In this document: one piece after another, positions 10,386 to 21,232 of the stretch | Layout: each line of letters opens with the position of its first letter | Numbering within the stretch: the first letter of the stretch is position 1 | Assembly: GCF_021412585.1 (NCBI RefSeq) | Contig: NZ_JAKCMI010000021.1 | Span: forward strand, 279,267 to 343,266 | DNA length: 64,000 nt | Reading direction: 5' to 3' | Source: Halomonas alkalisoli | GTDB taxonomy: Bacteria > Pseudomonadota > Gammaproteobacteria > Pseudomonadales > Halomonadaceae | The notes under the pieces: generated by a model | Told to the model about the DNA's origin: nothing | Databases searched by the model: none | The model's input: only the letters and a program-made list of their open reading frames with translations | Position numbers and translations under genes: made by a program

Positions 10386-11851
10386 AACACCACTCCCGGC
10401 GGCAGTTGGTCAGGCAGGTGCAGATCCTCGCTCTCCATGGAGGCTACCGGATAGGCGCAGTAGTCGGCGGCATAGTAGGCACTGGGGCGGTGGTTGCCAC
10501 TGTTGCCGACGCCACCGAAGGGGGCATCGCCCGAGGCGCCGGTGGTCTGGCGGTTCCAGTTGACGATGCCGGCACGAATGCGCAGCAGGAAGTCGTCCCA
10601 GTCGGCGCGCTCGCCGCCGATCAGGCCGGCGGAGAGGCCGTATCGGGTGTCATTGGCGATAGTGACCGCTTCGCCCCAGTCTTTATAACGGTATACCTTC
10701 AACAGCGGGCCGAAGTGCTCCTCGTCGGGCACCGCCAGGCCGGTGACGTCGATCAGCGCGGGGCTGAGCAGGCTGGTGCCCTCCTGCAGGCACGCCATGC
10801 GCGACAACACCACCCCGCCCAGGGCTTCCAGCTCGTCCTGGGCCTTGAGCAGCCCCTGGGCCGCCGCCGGGCTGACCAGGCCACCGTAGAACGGCGCCGG
10901 CTCGGCGAACTGACCTGCCACGTGCAACCGACCGATGGCGTCCGCCAGGGCGTCGAGCAGGTGGTCGCCGACCTGGCCCTCGGGCACGATCAGCCGGCGC
11001 GAGCAGGTGCAGCGCTGGCCGCCGGAGAGGAAGGCCGACTGCAGGATGGTCAGCACCACGGCGTCCTGGTCGTGCACGTCCTTGACCACCAGCGGATTGT
11101 TGCCCCCCAGCTCCAGGGCCAGGATCTTGTCGAATCGATCGGCGAACTGCCGGTTGAGCAGCCCGCCCACCTTGGCGCTGCCGGTGAACAGCAGGCCGTC
11201 GATGCCCGGGTGCGCCGAGAGCGCCTGCCCCACCGGTGCCCCGCCCTGCACCAGGTTGATCACCCCGGCCGGCAGGCCCGCTTCCTGCCAGCACTGCAGG
11301 GTGAGGTCGGCGGTCAGCGGCGTCTGCTCGCTGGGCTTGAACACCACCGTATTGCCGGCCAGCAGCGCAGGCACCATGTGCCCATTGGGCAGGTGCCCGG
11401 GGAAGTTGTAGGGACCGAACACCGCCATCACCCCATGGGGCCGATGCCGCAGTACCGCGCGGGTGTCGCCCACGTCACGGCTGCGCTCGCCGGTACGCTC
11501 ATGGTAGGCACGCGCCGAGATCGCCACCTTGCCGATCATCGCCCCCACTTCGGTGCGGGCCTCCCAAAGCGGCTTGCCGGTTTCCGAGGCGATGGTTCGG
11601 GCCAGGTCCTCACGATGCGACTCCAGTACTTCGCGAAAGCGCTCCACCACCGCCAGCCTCTCATCGAAGGCGCGCCGCGCCCAGGGGGCAAAGGCACCTC
11701 GGGCGGCGGCCACCGCCGCCGCCACCTGGGAATCGCTGGCGCCGTTTCCCTGCCACAGGGTGTCGCCGGAGACCGGGTCCTGCTTGGTGAAGCGGGTAGC
11801 CTCCCCCGCCTGCCAGGTGCCATCGATCCACAGCTGCTGCATGGCTTTCAT
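10382..11851 (-). CDS. astD: N-succinylglutamate 5-semialdehyde dehydrogenase AstD
   Basis: The 489-residue NAD-dependent aldehyde dehydrogenase carries out the fourth AST step, giving succinylglutamate. Family blocks are present: [24 protein letters not shown] in the cofactor site, [13 protein letters not shown] and the catalytic Cys in [12 protein letters not shown]. The start at 11851 has GAGGAG 5 bp upstream and overlaps the astA stop by ATGA. The open frame runs far upstream (to 12967), but that extension only shadows astA and is not coding. Confidence 0.95.
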   Translation of the reverse strand: MKAMQQLWIDGTWQAGEATRFTKQDPVSGDTLWQGNGASDSQVAAAVAAARGAFAPWARRAFDERLAVVERFREVLESHREDLARTIASETGKPLWEARTEVGAMIGKVAISARAYHERTGERSRDVGDTRAVLRHRPHGVMAVFGPYNFPGHLPNGHMVPALLAGNTVVFKPSEQTPLTADLTLQCWQEAGLPAGVINLVQGGAPVGQALSAHPGIDGLLFTGSAKVGGLLNRQFADRFDKILALELGGNNPLVVKDVHDQDAVVLTILQSAFLSGGQRCTCSRRLIVPEGQVGDHLLDALADAIGRLHVAGQFAEPAPFYGGLVSPAAAQGLLKAQDELEALGGVVLSRMACLQEGTSLLSPALIDVTGLAVPDEEHFGPLLKVYRYKDWGEAVTIANDTRYGLSAGLIGGERADWDDFLLRIRAGIVNWNRQTTGASGDAPFGGVGNSGNHRPSAYYAADYCAYPVASMESEDLHLPDQLPPGVVL

Positions 11852-12894
11852 GGTGTCTCCTCGGTATCCAGTACGCGCAGGGCGTCGCCGGCGACAACGT
11901 CGAGTCGCCGCGCCTCCTGTTCGCTCAGGGTGATGGTGTCGTCCTCGTTGGGGCCGCCGGCTATCCAGGCGGCGCGGAAAGCGGCCATGTCGGTACTGGC
12001 CGCCAGCCAGCGCGGGCGAGCGGCAGGCGGCTCGCTGCCGGCATGCACCTCCACCCGGCAGCGGCGCGACTTGCGCACGGCGCGTATGTCGTCGATGTAG
12101 GCCTCCACGGTGGGGCCGCCGTCGAAGATGTCGATGAAACCTTCCCAGCGCAGCCCCTCCTTCTTGAGCATGGCCAGCGCCGGACGGGTATCGCGGTGCA
12201 CCTGACCGATACAGGCCCGGGCCTCGTCGGAGAGAAACGGGGTATAGATGGGAAACTTGGGCATCAGCTCGCCGATGAAGCTCTTCTGGCCCAGCCCGGT
12301 CAGGCGATCCGCCTCGTCGAAATCCAGCGGGAAGAAGTGGCTTCCCAGGCACTCCCAGAAGGGACTCTTGCCCCGCTCGTCGAAGACACCCCGCATCTCC
12401 GCCAGCACCTTGTCGGGGAACTGGTCGCGAAACTCGGCGATGAACAGCCAGCGCATCATCGACAGCAGTGCGCCGTTGCGCTGGTGGCGCCGATCCTCGC
12501 CACGGTACTGGGGGCGCAGGAACAGCGACGCCACTTCGGCATCGCCGGTGTGGTCGGAGCTGAGAAAGAGGGTGTCGATGGTGCGATGCAGGTCGAGCTG
12601 CACCGAGGAGTGGGCCAGGGTGCCAAGGCGGTAGTGGTAGAACGGCACCTCGCGGCCCACCTGCCCTTCGATGGCACAGCAGCCGGCCAGCTCGCCGCTG
12701 GCCTCGTCCTCCAGCACGAAGAAGTAGTTGCGCCGGTCGGCCGGGGTGCGCTGCTCGAAGGCGGTCACGGCCAGCTCGATCTTCTCGGCGAGAAACTCGC
12801 GGTTGTCGGGCAGCGAGGTGAAGCCGACCCCGGTCTCGCGCGCCAGGGCCTGCAGCTCGTCCAGGTCGGACTCGGCAATCGCTCGAATGCGCAT
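11848..12894 (-). CDS. astA: Arginine N-succinyltransferase, AstA/AruG subunit
   Basis: The 348-residue enzyme starts the AST pathway by transferring succinyl from succinyl-CoA to arginine. AstA-family blocks are clear: FTSLPDN, NYFFVLED, the HSSVQLDLHRTIDTLFLS region, GKSPFWECLGSHFFPLDFDEAD, KSFIGELMPKFPIY and FIDIFDGGPTVE. The ATG at 12894 overlaps the aruF stop by one base (TGATG) and has GGGAGAG upstream; a GTG one codon earlier is also possible. With the paralogue just upstream it probably forms the AruF/AruG-type heteromer known from Pseudomonas. Confidence 0.94.
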   Translation of the reverse strand: MRIRAIAESDLDELQALARETGVGFTSLPDNREFLAEKIELAVTAFEQRTPADRRNYFFVLEDEASGELAGCCAIEGQVGREVPFYHYRLGTLAHSSVQLDLHRTIDTLFLSSDHTGDAEVASLFLRPQYRGEDRRHQRNGALLSMMRWLFIAEFRDQFPDKVLAEMRGVFDERGKSPFWECLGSHFFPLDFDEADRLTGLGQKSFIGELMPKFPIYTPFLSDEARACIGQVHRDTRPALAMLKKEGLRWEGFIDIFDGGPTVEAYIDDIRAVRKSRRCRVEVHAGSEPPAARPRWLAASTDMAAFRAAWIAGGPNEDDTITLSEQEARRLDVVAGDALRVLDTEETP

Positions 12895-13964
12895 CACAGC
12901 TCTCCCTCGTCGTAGCCCAGCTCGGAATCGTCCGCCGCCAGGGCCAACGGCGCCACCAGCACGGCACGCCCCTCCTCCACGCCCAGCAGCTCGGCGTGCT
13001 CCGACGAGAGCATCAGCTGGCCGGTGGGCGACAGCGCGTAACGGGCCACCACGCAGCGAAAATCGGCCAGCCGCTGGTTGGCGATCATGGCCGGCTCCGC
13101 ATCCGGCAGGGCATGGGCCGGGCGTATGCGCACCGGATGCCAGGCGGCGCGCCGGAAGCTTGCCAGGCGATCGCGCTCACCCTTGATCACCGGGCCGGCA
13201 TCGAAGATGTCCACATGGCGCGAGCGCAGGAAGCCCTCGGCCAGCATCTCGGCCATGGCGACTTCATGGTCCGGGTGTTCGCGCCCGATCGCCGCGCGGG
13301 CCTGGGGCGTCAGCAGCGCCAGGTAGAGCGGGAACTGAGGCATCACCTCGGCGATGAAGCTCTTGGAGCGCACCCCCGCCAGGTAGTTGATGTCGTGGTA
13401 GTCACGCACGAAGAAGTGCCGCCCCACGCTGTTCCAGAACGGCGATTCGCCCTGCTCGTCCAGGTAGCCGGGAAAGGCCATGGCCAGCACCTCGGCGAAG
13501 CGCTCGGGATACTGGGCGATGAACATCAGCCTGGCCCGGCGCAGCAGGCTTTCCGCACTGGTGCCACGGTAGCGCGGCTCGATCGACAGCGCGCAGAGCT
13601 GGGTGGTCTCGGAGACCTCATGGGAGAGCGCCAGGGTCTGCACCTCGCGGCGCACGTTGAGCTGCTGCGAGGCGTGGATCAGGGTCTCCTGGCGATAGGT
13701 GTAGTAGGCCTCCCGGGCACCGGCCTCGGCGCGAATGGTGGCGGTGCCCACCACCTCGCCGCGCTCCAGGTCCTCGAGGACGAAGGTGTAGAGCTCGTCG
13801 CCGGGGAAGTCCACCTCACGGCTGAAGGAGTGCCGCGAGCGGGCGATGCGCTCCTCCAGCCGGTCGCGGTGGGCCGGCAGGTTGGTCAGGCTCGGCGTGG
13901 CGGTACCTGCCAGCCGCTCCAGGGCCGGCAGGTCGGCCGGCCGAACAGGGCGTACGACCATCAT
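12894..13964 (-). CDS. aruF: Arginine/ornithine N-succinyltransferase, AruF-like (alpha) subunit
   Basis: The 356-residue protein is paralogous to the next gene, sharing GESPFWNSVGRHFFVRDYHDINYL, KSFIAEVMPQFPLY and HVDIFDAGPVI. In Pseudomonas, aruF and aruG encode two homologous subunits of arginine/ornithine succinyltransferase, and the tandem order here is the same. It is somewhat diverged (for example SLTNLPAHRDRLEERIARS where SLPDD is usual), with an acidic C-terminal tail. The ATG at 13964 has GGAGA 9 bp upstream. It lies 50 bp after astC in the operon. Confidence 0.9.
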   Translation of the reverse strand: MMVVRPVRPADLPALERLAGTATPSLTNLPAHRDRLEERIARSRHSFSREVDFPGDELYTFVLEDLERGEVVGTATIRAEAGAREAYYTYRQETLIHASQQLNVRREVQTLALSHEVSETTQLCALSIEPRYRGTSAESLLRRARLMFIAQYPERFAEVLAMAFPGYLDEQGESPFWNSVGRHFFVRDYHDINYLAGVRSKSFIAEVMPQFPLYLALLTPQARAAIGREHPDHEVAMAEMLAEGFLRSRHVDIFDAGPVIKGERDRLASFRRAAWHPVRIRPAHALPDAEPAMIANQRLADFRCVVARYALSPTGQLMLSSEHAELLGVEEGRAVLVAPLALAADDSELGYDEGEL

Positions 13965-14014
13965 GGCAGGGTCTCCGGGTCGGTTGGCAGCATCTTGCAT
14001 GGGCTGGCCGGCCT

Positions 14015-15367
<1,353 letters not shown>

Positions 15368-16345
15368 CTAGTGCAGCCGCTCCTCGCGGGGCGTTACCCC
15401 GAAATGATTGCGATAGGCCGTCGAAAAGTGCGCCGGGGAAGAGAACCCCGTCTTCATGGCGATCTCGCCGGCGGGCAGGTCGCTGTCACGCAGGAGTCGG
15501 CGAGCTTCCTGCAGGCGCAGGTCCAGGTAGTAACGGCCGGGGACGGCCTGGAGATACTTCTTGAACAGCCGCTCCAGCTGGCGCCGGGAGATGCCCAGGT
15601 GCTCGGCCAGCTCGTGGGTGGTCAGCGGCTCCTCGATATTGGCCTCCATCAGCATCACCGCATCCACCAGCGGCGCCGGCGCATGGCCCAGGCGGGCACG
15701 CAGCGGCACCTGCTGGGGCTCGTCGGCCATGCGGATCCGCTCCAGCACGAAATGCTCCGAGACCCGCTCGGCCAGCTCGCTGCCGTGGTGGGTGGCGATC
15801 AGCGTCATCATCATGTCCATGGCCGCCGTGCCGCCACCGCAGGTGAGCCGGTCCCGGTCGATCTCGAACAGCTGCTGGGAGAGCCGCACCCGGGGAAAGT
15901 CGCGGGTGAAGGCGGTGAAGCGCTGCCAGGGCAGCGTGGCGCGATAGCCGTCCAGCACGCCGGCGCGGGCCAGCAGCTCGGTACCACCGCCCACGCCGAC
16001 CAGGACGACACCGCTTCTGCCCAGCGCGCGCAGGCGGGACACGATGGCGCCATCGGCATTCGCCGACAGGGGCGTCGGGGCACAGACGACCAGCATGTCG
16101 AGCTCGACCGCCGCCTCACCGAAAGGCTTGCCCGCCGCCAGGCTGAGTTCGGCGAGGCTAGGGGTCTCGCCGCCAGCGGGACTGTAGGGCTGCACGCGGT
16201 AGAGACGCCGACCGGCCAGCTGGTTGGCCACCATCAGTGGCTCCAGGGCGCAGGCCTGGGCCAGCAGGGAAAAACCCGGCAGCGTCAGCACCCCGATCCA
16301 GCGGGTCGCTGACGTGGAAACAGTGGCAGTGGGGGTGTCGGGCAT
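15368..16345 (-). CDS. argR: ArgR/GlxA-type AraC-family transcriptional regulator
   Basis: The 325-residue protein has an N-terminal DJ-1/PfpI-like domain (GVLTLPGFSLLAQA through VLVGVGGGTELLA) and a C-terminal AraC helix-turn-helix pair (LAEHLGISRRQLERLFKKYL and MKTGFSSPAHFSTAYRNHFG). The stretch VMLMEANIEEPLTTHELAEHL is nearly the same as in Pseudomonas aeruginosa ArgR, which activates aru/ast genes in response to arginine. Its location directly upstream of the ast operon and on the same strand supports that role. It has no relation to the hexameric E. coli ArgR repressor. The ATG lacks a strong ribosome site. Ligand and exact targets are inferred. Confidence 0.85.
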   Translation of the reverse strand: MPDTPTATVSTSATRWIGVLTLPGFSLLAQACALEPLMVANQLAGRRLYRVQPYSPAGGETPSLAELSLAAGKPFGEAAVELDMLVVCAPTPLSANADGAIVSRLRALGRSGVVLVGVGGGTELLARAGVLDGYRATLPWQRFTAFTRDFPRVRLSQQLFEIDRDRLTCGGGTAAMDMMMTLIATHHGSELAERVSEHFVLERIRMADEPQQVPLRARLGHAPAPLVDAVMLMEANIEEPLTTHELAEHLGISRRQLERLFKKYLQAVPGRYYLDLRLQEARRLLRDSDLPAGEIAMKTGFSSPAHFSTAYRNHFGVTPREERLH

Positions 16346-16453
16346 GGAACGCTACGCCGTGAGCCGAATCGAGGCTGTGATCTTACTCGATTGACAGGGG
16401 CTACGCCGAGCGCCGTGCGGAGCCGCCCCGCGCCAGCGGCTCAGATCAGGCGT

Positions 16454-16483
16454 CCCCCGGGCCTGCGGCTTCAGGCCCGGGGG
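16454..16483. other. Strong GC hairpin between a small membrane gene and argR-like gene
   Basis: A perfect 12-bp stem (16454-16465 with 16472-16483, 6-nt loop) lies 10 bp past the stop of the small gene. No T run follows on either strand, so it is a hairpin of uncertain role: a weak terminator, or a 3'-end stabiliser. Confidence 0.4.
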
Positions 16484-16492
16484 CAGGATGGC

Positions 16493-16693
16493 TCAGGGCC
16501 AGACCAGCGTGAAGATCAGAATCGCGCCGGCGATCAACGCCGCCACCAGCAGGACCCAGTGCAGGTTCTGGGGCGACTGCTTGGCCTCCGGCTGGTCCTC
16601 GTCCGGCTCCGGATGCTCGAAGTCCTCGGGCATCCTCACTTCCCTGAGATGCTCGTACTCTTCTTGCGCCGTCTTGCTCTCCTTGGTATCCAT
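16493..16693 (-). CDS. Small single-pass membrane protein, unknown function
   Basis: The 66-residue protein has a strongly acidic N-terminal half (PEDFEHPEPDEDQPEA) followed by one hydrophobic C-terminal segment (WVLLVAALIAGAILIFTLVW), giving an N-in or tail-anchored topology. The start at 16693 is chosen because GGAGG lies 5 bp upstream; an in-frame ATG at 16705 has no suitable site. I recognise no family. It lies between fabV and argR on the same strand, with about 77 bp to the fabV stop. Confidence 0.65.
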   Translation of the reverse strand: MDTKESKTAQEEYEHLREVRMPEDFEHPEPDEDQPEAKQSPQNLHWVLLVAALIAGAILIFTLVWP

Positions 16694-16770
16694 CGCCACC
16701 TCCATGCTCCGGAATGCTCATGCTGCGAACCGGACGGAGTGCCGCGATTCGCAGAGCCTATACGCACACT

Positions 16771-17982
16771 CTATAAATTCACGACATCGAAGGTCACGTC
16801 CGGGTTCACATCCGCCTCATAGTCCACGTCGTCGCGCTCGAACCCGAACAGCTTCAGGAAGTCGTGCTTGTAACCAGCATAGTCGGTAATCTCGAACAGG
16901 TTCTCGGTGGTCACCTTGGGCCAGAGGTCCTTGCACGCCTGCTGCACGTCGTCGCGCAGCTCCCAGTCGTCGAGACGCAGGCGGCCGGCGTCATCGGTGA
17001 CGAACTCGCCGCCCTGCCCCTGGGGGGAATAGAGGCTCTCACCGAACAGGCGGTTGAGCTGGTCGATGGTGCCCTCATGCAGCCCCTTCTCCTTCATCAC
17101 CTTGTAGACCATTGCGATATAGAGCGGCATGACCGGAATCGCGGCGCTGGCCTGGGTCACCACCGACTTCAGCACCGCCACGTTGGCGCCACCGCCGGTG
17201 GCCTTGAGCTTGCTGTCGATCTCGCCGGCGGCGCGATCCAGGTCCTCCTTGGCCTTGCCCAGGGCACCGTGCCAGTAGATCGGCCAGGTGATCTCGGTGC
17301 CGATATAGCTGAAGGCGACGCTGCGTGCGCCGGGCGCGAGCACGCCGGCACGATCCAGGGCATCGATCCACAGCTCCCAGTCCTCGCCGCCCATGACGGC
17401 CTTCGTGTCCTCGATCTCCTGCTCGGTGGCGGGCTCGACCTCGGCTTCGATGATCACATCCTTGTTGGTATCGATGGCGGTGGCACGGTAGGTCTCGCCG
17501 ATGGGCTTGAGGCTGGAGCGCTTGAGTTCACCGCTGTCGGGCAACTTGCGTACCGGCGATGCCAGCGAATAGACGACCAGGTCCACCTGTCCCATGTCCT
17601 GCTTGATCAGCTCGATGGCCGTCTCGCGGGCTTCATGGGAGAAGGCGTCACCGTTGATCGACTTGCTGTAGAGCCCTTCCGCCTTGGCGAACTTGTCGAA
17701 GGCAGCGGAGTTGTACCAGCCCGCGGTGCCGGGTTTCTTCTCGCTGCCCGGCTTCTCGAAGAACACGCCCAGGGTATCGGCACCGTAGCCGAAGGCGGCG
17801 GTAATCCGCGCCGCCAGGCCGTAGCCACTGGAGGCCCCGATCACCAGGACCTTCTTCGGGCCCACGGACGGGTCCAGTCCACGGGCACGGGTCGCCTCGA
17901 TCTGCTCGAGCACGTTCTTCTCGCAGCCGACGGGGTGGGTGGTGGTGCAGATGAAACCGCGAACCTTGGGTTTGATGATCAC
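16771..17982 (-). CDS. fabV: Trans-2-enoyl-ACP/CoA reductase FabV
   Basis: The 403-residue NADH-dependent enoyl reductase performs the last step of each fatty-acid elongation cycle. The N-terminus [20 protein letters not shown], the Rossmann motif GASSGYGLA and the active-site Y-x8-K (Tyr in [12 protein letters not shown]) are typical. Family members are insensitive to triclosan. The start codon is GTG at 17982, with GAGGT 6 bp upstream, matching the family N-terminus exactly. It is a single-gene unit by spacing. No fabI was seen in this window, so whether FabV is the only enoyl reductase is unknown. Confidence 0.96.
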   Translation of the reverse strand: MIIKPKVRGFICTTTHPVGCEKNVLEQIEATRARGLDPSVGPKKVLVIGASSGYGLAARITAAFGYGADTLGVFFEKPGSEKKPGTAGWYNSAAFDKFAKAEGLYSKSINGDAFSHEARETAIELIKQDMGQVDLVVYSLASPVRKLPDSGELKRSSLKPIGETYRATAIDTNKDVIIEAEVEPATEQEIEDTKAVMGGEDWELWIDALDRAGVLAPGARSVAFSYIGTEITWPIYWHGALGKAKEDLDRAAGEIDSKLKATGGGANVAVLKSVVTQASAAIPVMPLYIAMVYKVMKEKGLHEGTIDQLNRLFGESLYSPQGQGGEFVTDDAGRLRLDDWELRDDVQQACKDLWPKVTTENLFEITDYAGYKHDFLKLFGFERDDVDYEADVNPDVTFDVVNL

Positions 17983-18149
17983 GTCTAACCTCGTTGTCGA
18001 TGGCCCGCCGCTGGCACAGCAGCATCGGGCGGATTTGATTGGGCTGTGGTGGCATTCTAACGGCCGTCATCCCTCCTGTCCGCTCTTGAGCCGGGCCCTC
18101 GAGTGGGGCAGGATGCATTTCCCGGGCAACGCACAGGCAGGAGAGAACG

Positions 18150-18539
18150 ATGGATGCACAGACGCTGGTCGATGAGCGCGGCGAGCTGTGGCTGGCACTG
18201 GCCCCGCTATGGCTGGACCGCGAACCCGGTGAGCGAGACTATACCCACATGGTGGAAGTGATCCAGCGCCACGACCTGACGCTGCATGAGCTGGAGTGGG
18301 TATTCCGCCTGGAACTGGCGCCGGTGCTGTCACGCAACCAGATGTCGGTCGCCAGCGAGTGGCGCAAGTTCGACGACTACCAGCTCATGAAGCGCCTGGT
18401 GGCCCACAACATGCGGCTCAAGGGCTGGCGGCGTAAGAGCTGGGCACTGTTCTCCGGCTTGACCACCATGATGACCCGCCACCGCTGGAACGAACTGATG
18501 ATGCGCGTGATGCTCGAACGCGGTGAGTCACCCCGTTAG
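18150..18539 (+). CDS. Uncharacterised protein of 129 residues
   Basis: The soluble protein is rich in Trp, Arg and Met and has no clear signal or membrane segment. Sequence features are WLALAPLWLDREPGERDYTHM and HDLTLHELEWVFRLELAPVL. It faintly resembles DUF7079-type small proteins as I remember them, but I would not assign it. The ATG has GGAGA 7 bp upstream. It converges with the glutathione peroxidase gene 12 bp away. Its codon and base composition match its neighbours, so it looks native. Confidence 0.7.
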   Translation: MDAQTLVDERGELWLALAPLWLDREPGERDYTHMVEVIQRHDLTLHELEWVFRLELAPVLSRNQMSVASEWRKFDDYQLMKRLVAHNMRLKGWRRKSWALFSGLTTMMTRHRWNELMMRVMLERGESPR

Positions 18540-18551
18540 TGCCGCCACCGC

Positions 18552-19037
18552 TCAGATTTCATCCAGAGCCTGCTCCAGGGCGATTTCCAACGTAACGCCG
18601 TGCTCCCCCGGCGCGAAGCGTCGTATCACCCGGCCATCCCGGCCCACCAGAAACTTGGTGAAGTTCCATTTGATCATCGTGGTGCCGAGCACGCCCGGCG
18701 CCTTGCGCTTCAGCTCCTTGAAGAGCGGATGAGCCTGGGAACCGTTGACCTTGACCTTCTGCATGACCGGAAAGGTGACGCCGTATTCGGTCGAACTGAA
18801 GGCACAGAAGTCCAGGGCCGACTCCGGCGACTGACGCGCAAACTGGTTGCAGGGAAAGGCCAGTACGGTGAAGCCGCGGTCGCGATAGCGGCCATAGAGC
18901 CGCTCCAGCTCATGCAGCTGCTGCGTGAAACCGCAGCGGCTCGCCACGTTGACGATCAGCAGCACCTGCCCCTGGAGGGCCAGCAGATTGAAGGGTTCGC
19001 CGCGATGGGTGCGGCACTCGTGTTCGTGAATGGCCAT
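18552..19037 (-). CDS. Glutathione peroxidase family protein (Cys type)
   Basis: The 161-residue thiol peroxidase has the peroxidatic Cys in NVASRCGFT, the conserved FPCNQF, and WNFTKFLV, which supplies the Trp and Asn of the catalytic tetrad. The usual FPCNQFGGQEP is FPCNQFARQSP here. It is cytoplasmic, since no signal peptide is present; bacterial family members usually use thioredoxin rather than glutathione. The ATG at 19037 has AGGCAGG upstream; a longer GTG start at 19067 is unlikely. It lies 26 bp after tgpA and may end that operon. Confidence 0.88.
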   Translation of the reverse strand: MAIHEHECRTHRGEPFNLLALQGQVLLIVNVASRCGFTQQLHELERLYGRYRDRGFTVLAFPCNQFARQSPESALDFCAFSSTEYGVTFPVMQKVKVNGSQAHPLFKELKRKAPGVLGTTMIKWNFTKFLVGRDGRVIRRFAPGEHGVTLEIALEQALDEI

Positions 19038-19063
19038 GGGTCGCCTGCCTAGCTGACATCCAT

Positions 19064-21232
19064 TCACGATGCCACGTCATCTCCCGCGGCACCAGTCCGA
19101 TGGGCTCGATAACGACGCTTCGTCAAGTGGCGCCGTATTCCCTTGATGGCCTGTCGGAGTCGCCGCCGGCCAGCACTCCGCTCCACCTCGTTCAGCGGTG
19201 CGTAGGCCAGCTGTTCGTACTCCTCGGCCACGGTGCGCAGGGCCTCCCCCGCGGGGCCGCAGGCCGGGGCGACACGTCGCAGGTGGCCGGCCGGGGTCTC
19301 GCCGGAGACAGGCCCCAGGCCCAGGCGCACCAGTCGGTCCTGAAGATACCCTAGCATGGCACTTTCACTACGCCAGCGGCGCTGGCGGAGCCCCTGGCAC
19401 AGCAGCCATGTCAGCCCCGCCAGCCCCAGCGCTGTGCCACCCAGCCAGGCCATGGCCTTCCAGGGCGCCGAGCGCAGATGCGCCATGAACCAGCCGTAAC
19501 CCGCCTCCAGCCGCTCGCCGAGGCGCTGCATGAACGACCTGGCCGCCTCTCGCTGGTAACCGATGACGCCCCGCTGCCACTGGTATTCCAGATTCTCCCA
19601 GCGCAGCCGCAGGCGGTTGGCCCAGCCCAGCTCACGCAGCCGCAGCGAGGAGAAGGGCGAATCGGCCAGAAAGGCCTCGGCACTCCCCTCGACGGCCTGG
19701 GGCCCCAGTTCGATACGCTCGGGGGCAATGGCGGCCGTGGGGTCCAGGCGTTGCCAGGCGCCGTCGAGCCACACCTCGACCCAGGCGTGGGCATCGTAGT
19801 CGCGAATGGTGAAATAGCCATCCGGATGGCGTTCGCCGCCCAGGAAACCGACCACCAGGCGCGCCGGAATCCCCGCCACACGAATCAGGGTTGCCGCGGC
19901 TGAGGCGTAGTGGGTGCAGTAGCCGGCACGACTCTCGAACAGGAATTCGTCGACCCGATGACGGGAGTTCAGGCGCGGCGGCATGAGGGTATAGCGAAAG
20001 GGGGACTCGCCGAACTGCGCCATGACCGCCACCAGGAAGGCATGCTTGTCACCACCGCTCTCCTGCCACAGCCGCTCGCCCAGCGCCCGGGTACGGGGGT
20101 TGGCCCGGTTCGGCAGCAGGGTGTTCCAGGCGTCGCCGGCGGTGTCGGCATTGGCCGGTGCCGCCCCGCTACTCTCCAGGCGCAGCAGGCTGCGCGAACC
20201 CTGTGCGGCCAGCCGCTCCAGGGTGCCATCGGCCAGGTAACGCTGTTCGCTGTCAGTGGCCAGCGGTGTGCCTAGCGAGGGGAGCCAGGGCCGGCTATCG
20301 GGTTCCAGCAGCAGCTCGGCGCGAAAGCGCCCCTCACCGGCCGCCTCGTCCACCCAGGGCGACCGGCGTCCCTCGCGGACGAAGGCATCTTCGCTCCGCC
20401 CCAGGGTGGCGGCCAGCTCGTCGGGCGGCGCACGGAACCAGCGCTGGCCGTCGGTGCCGGAGAGCGTATAGACCCGCCAGTAGCGCTCATGGGTCGCCGG
20501 TTCCTCGCCGTCGAACGCCGCCCGGAAGACACGGGCATCGCTGCGCGACAGCTGTGCGATATCCCCCGGCGACACCTCATCGGACAGCCCGGTGGAGGCA
20601 CGATCCATCTGGGGCATGCTCCACAGCGGCCCCAGCCTCGGCACGACCAGGAACAGCAGCACCATCAGCGGCGCCGAGTAGAGCAGCAGCCAGCCGGTTT
20701 CGGCCCAGGCCCGGCGTGCATCCGGCGCGCCGGCCAGCCAGTTCAGCGACTGCAGCAGCCAGGCCAGCGCCACAAGGGCGCCCAGTGCCATCGCGATCCC
20801 CTGGTCATGCAGGAATGCCACCCCGGTCGCGATGATGCCGATCACCACCACCACCCGGGCACCGCGTCGGTCATGGGTCTCGAGCAGCTTGAGCAGGTAG
20901 ACGCCCAGCAGCAGCCCGATCAGCCCGTCCATTTCGTGCATGGCGCCGTACTGCAGCCAGAGGGCGCCCAGCAGCACTGCGACCCCTCCCAGGCGCACCA
21001 GGCGACCCGCCGGGGGCAGCCGCTGACGCAGCTGGAAGTAGCGCCAGGCCGCCACGCCGAGGGCCAGCGCCACCAGCCAGATCGGCATCCAGGGCAGATG
21101 CAGCGCCAGCACCAGGCACTGGCCGATGACCAGCCGGCGCAGCATGGCGGCACCGAGCTCGCGACCGTCGGCCAGCACCGCCACCTCCAGATGGGGCCGT
21201 TGGCGACGCACCGGCCAGCCTCTAGCGATCAC
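19064..21232 (-). CDS. tgpA: TgpA-type membrane transglutaminase-like protein (DUF3488 + transglutaminase core + DUF4129)
   Basis: The 722-residue inner-membrane protein has an N-terminal block of about six hydrophobic helices (roughly residues 28-215), a periplasmic transglutaminase-like domain, a further membrane helix near residue 590 and a cytoplasmic DUF4129-like tail. The catalytic triad is visible: Cys in SRAGYCTHYASA, His in RDYDAHAWVEVW and Asp in WQRLDPTAAI. Pseudomonas TgpA is essential and linked to the envelope. The start is GTG at 21232, overlapping the DUF58 stop (GTGA), with AGGAGG 9 bp before it. The moxR-DUF58-tgpA arrangement is widespread. Confidence 0.9.
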   Translation of the reverse strand: MIARGWPVRRQRPHLEVAVLADGRELGAAMLRRLVIGQCLVLALHLPWMPIWLVALALGVAAWRYFQLRQRLPPAGRLVRLGGVAVLLGALWLQYGAMHEMDGLIGLLLGVYLLKLLETHDRRGARVVVVIGIIATGVAFLHDQGIAMALGALVALAWLLQSLNWLAGAPDARRAWAETGWLLLYSAPLMVLLFLVVPRLGPLWSMPQMDRASTGLSDEVSPGDIAQLSRSDARVFRAAFDGEEPATHERYWRVYTLSGTDGQRWFRAPPDELAATLGRSEDAFVREGRRSPWVDEAAGEGRFRAELLLEPDSRPWLPSLGTPLATDSEQRYLADGTLERLAAQGSRSLLRLESSGAAPANADTAGDAWNTLLPNRANPRTRALGERLWQESGGDKHAFLVAVMAQFGESPFRYTLMPPRLNSRHRVDEFLFESRAGYCTHYASAAATLIRVAGIPARLVVGFLGGERHPDGYFTIRDYDAHAWVEVWLDGAWQRLDPTAAIAPERIELGPQAVEGSAEAFLADSPFSSLRLRELGWANRLRLRWENLEYQWQRGVIGYQREAARSFMQRLGERLEAGYGWFMAHLRSAPWKAMAWLGGTALGLAGLTWLLCQGLRQRRWRSESAMLGYLQDRLVRLGLGPVSGETPAGHLRRVAPACGPAGEALRTVAEEYEQLAYAPLNEVERSAGRRRLRQAIKGIRRHLTKRRYRAHRTGAAGDDVAS

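Noticed and set aside
11852..12967. N-terminal extension of the astD frame
   Set aside because: The upstream part is out of frame with real astA coding sequence and has no homology; ATG at 11851 has a proper ribosome site and an overlap with the astA stop.
18552..19037. Possible selenocysteine glutathione peroxidase
   Set aside because: The peroxidatic position is a normal Cys codon with no in-frame TGA.
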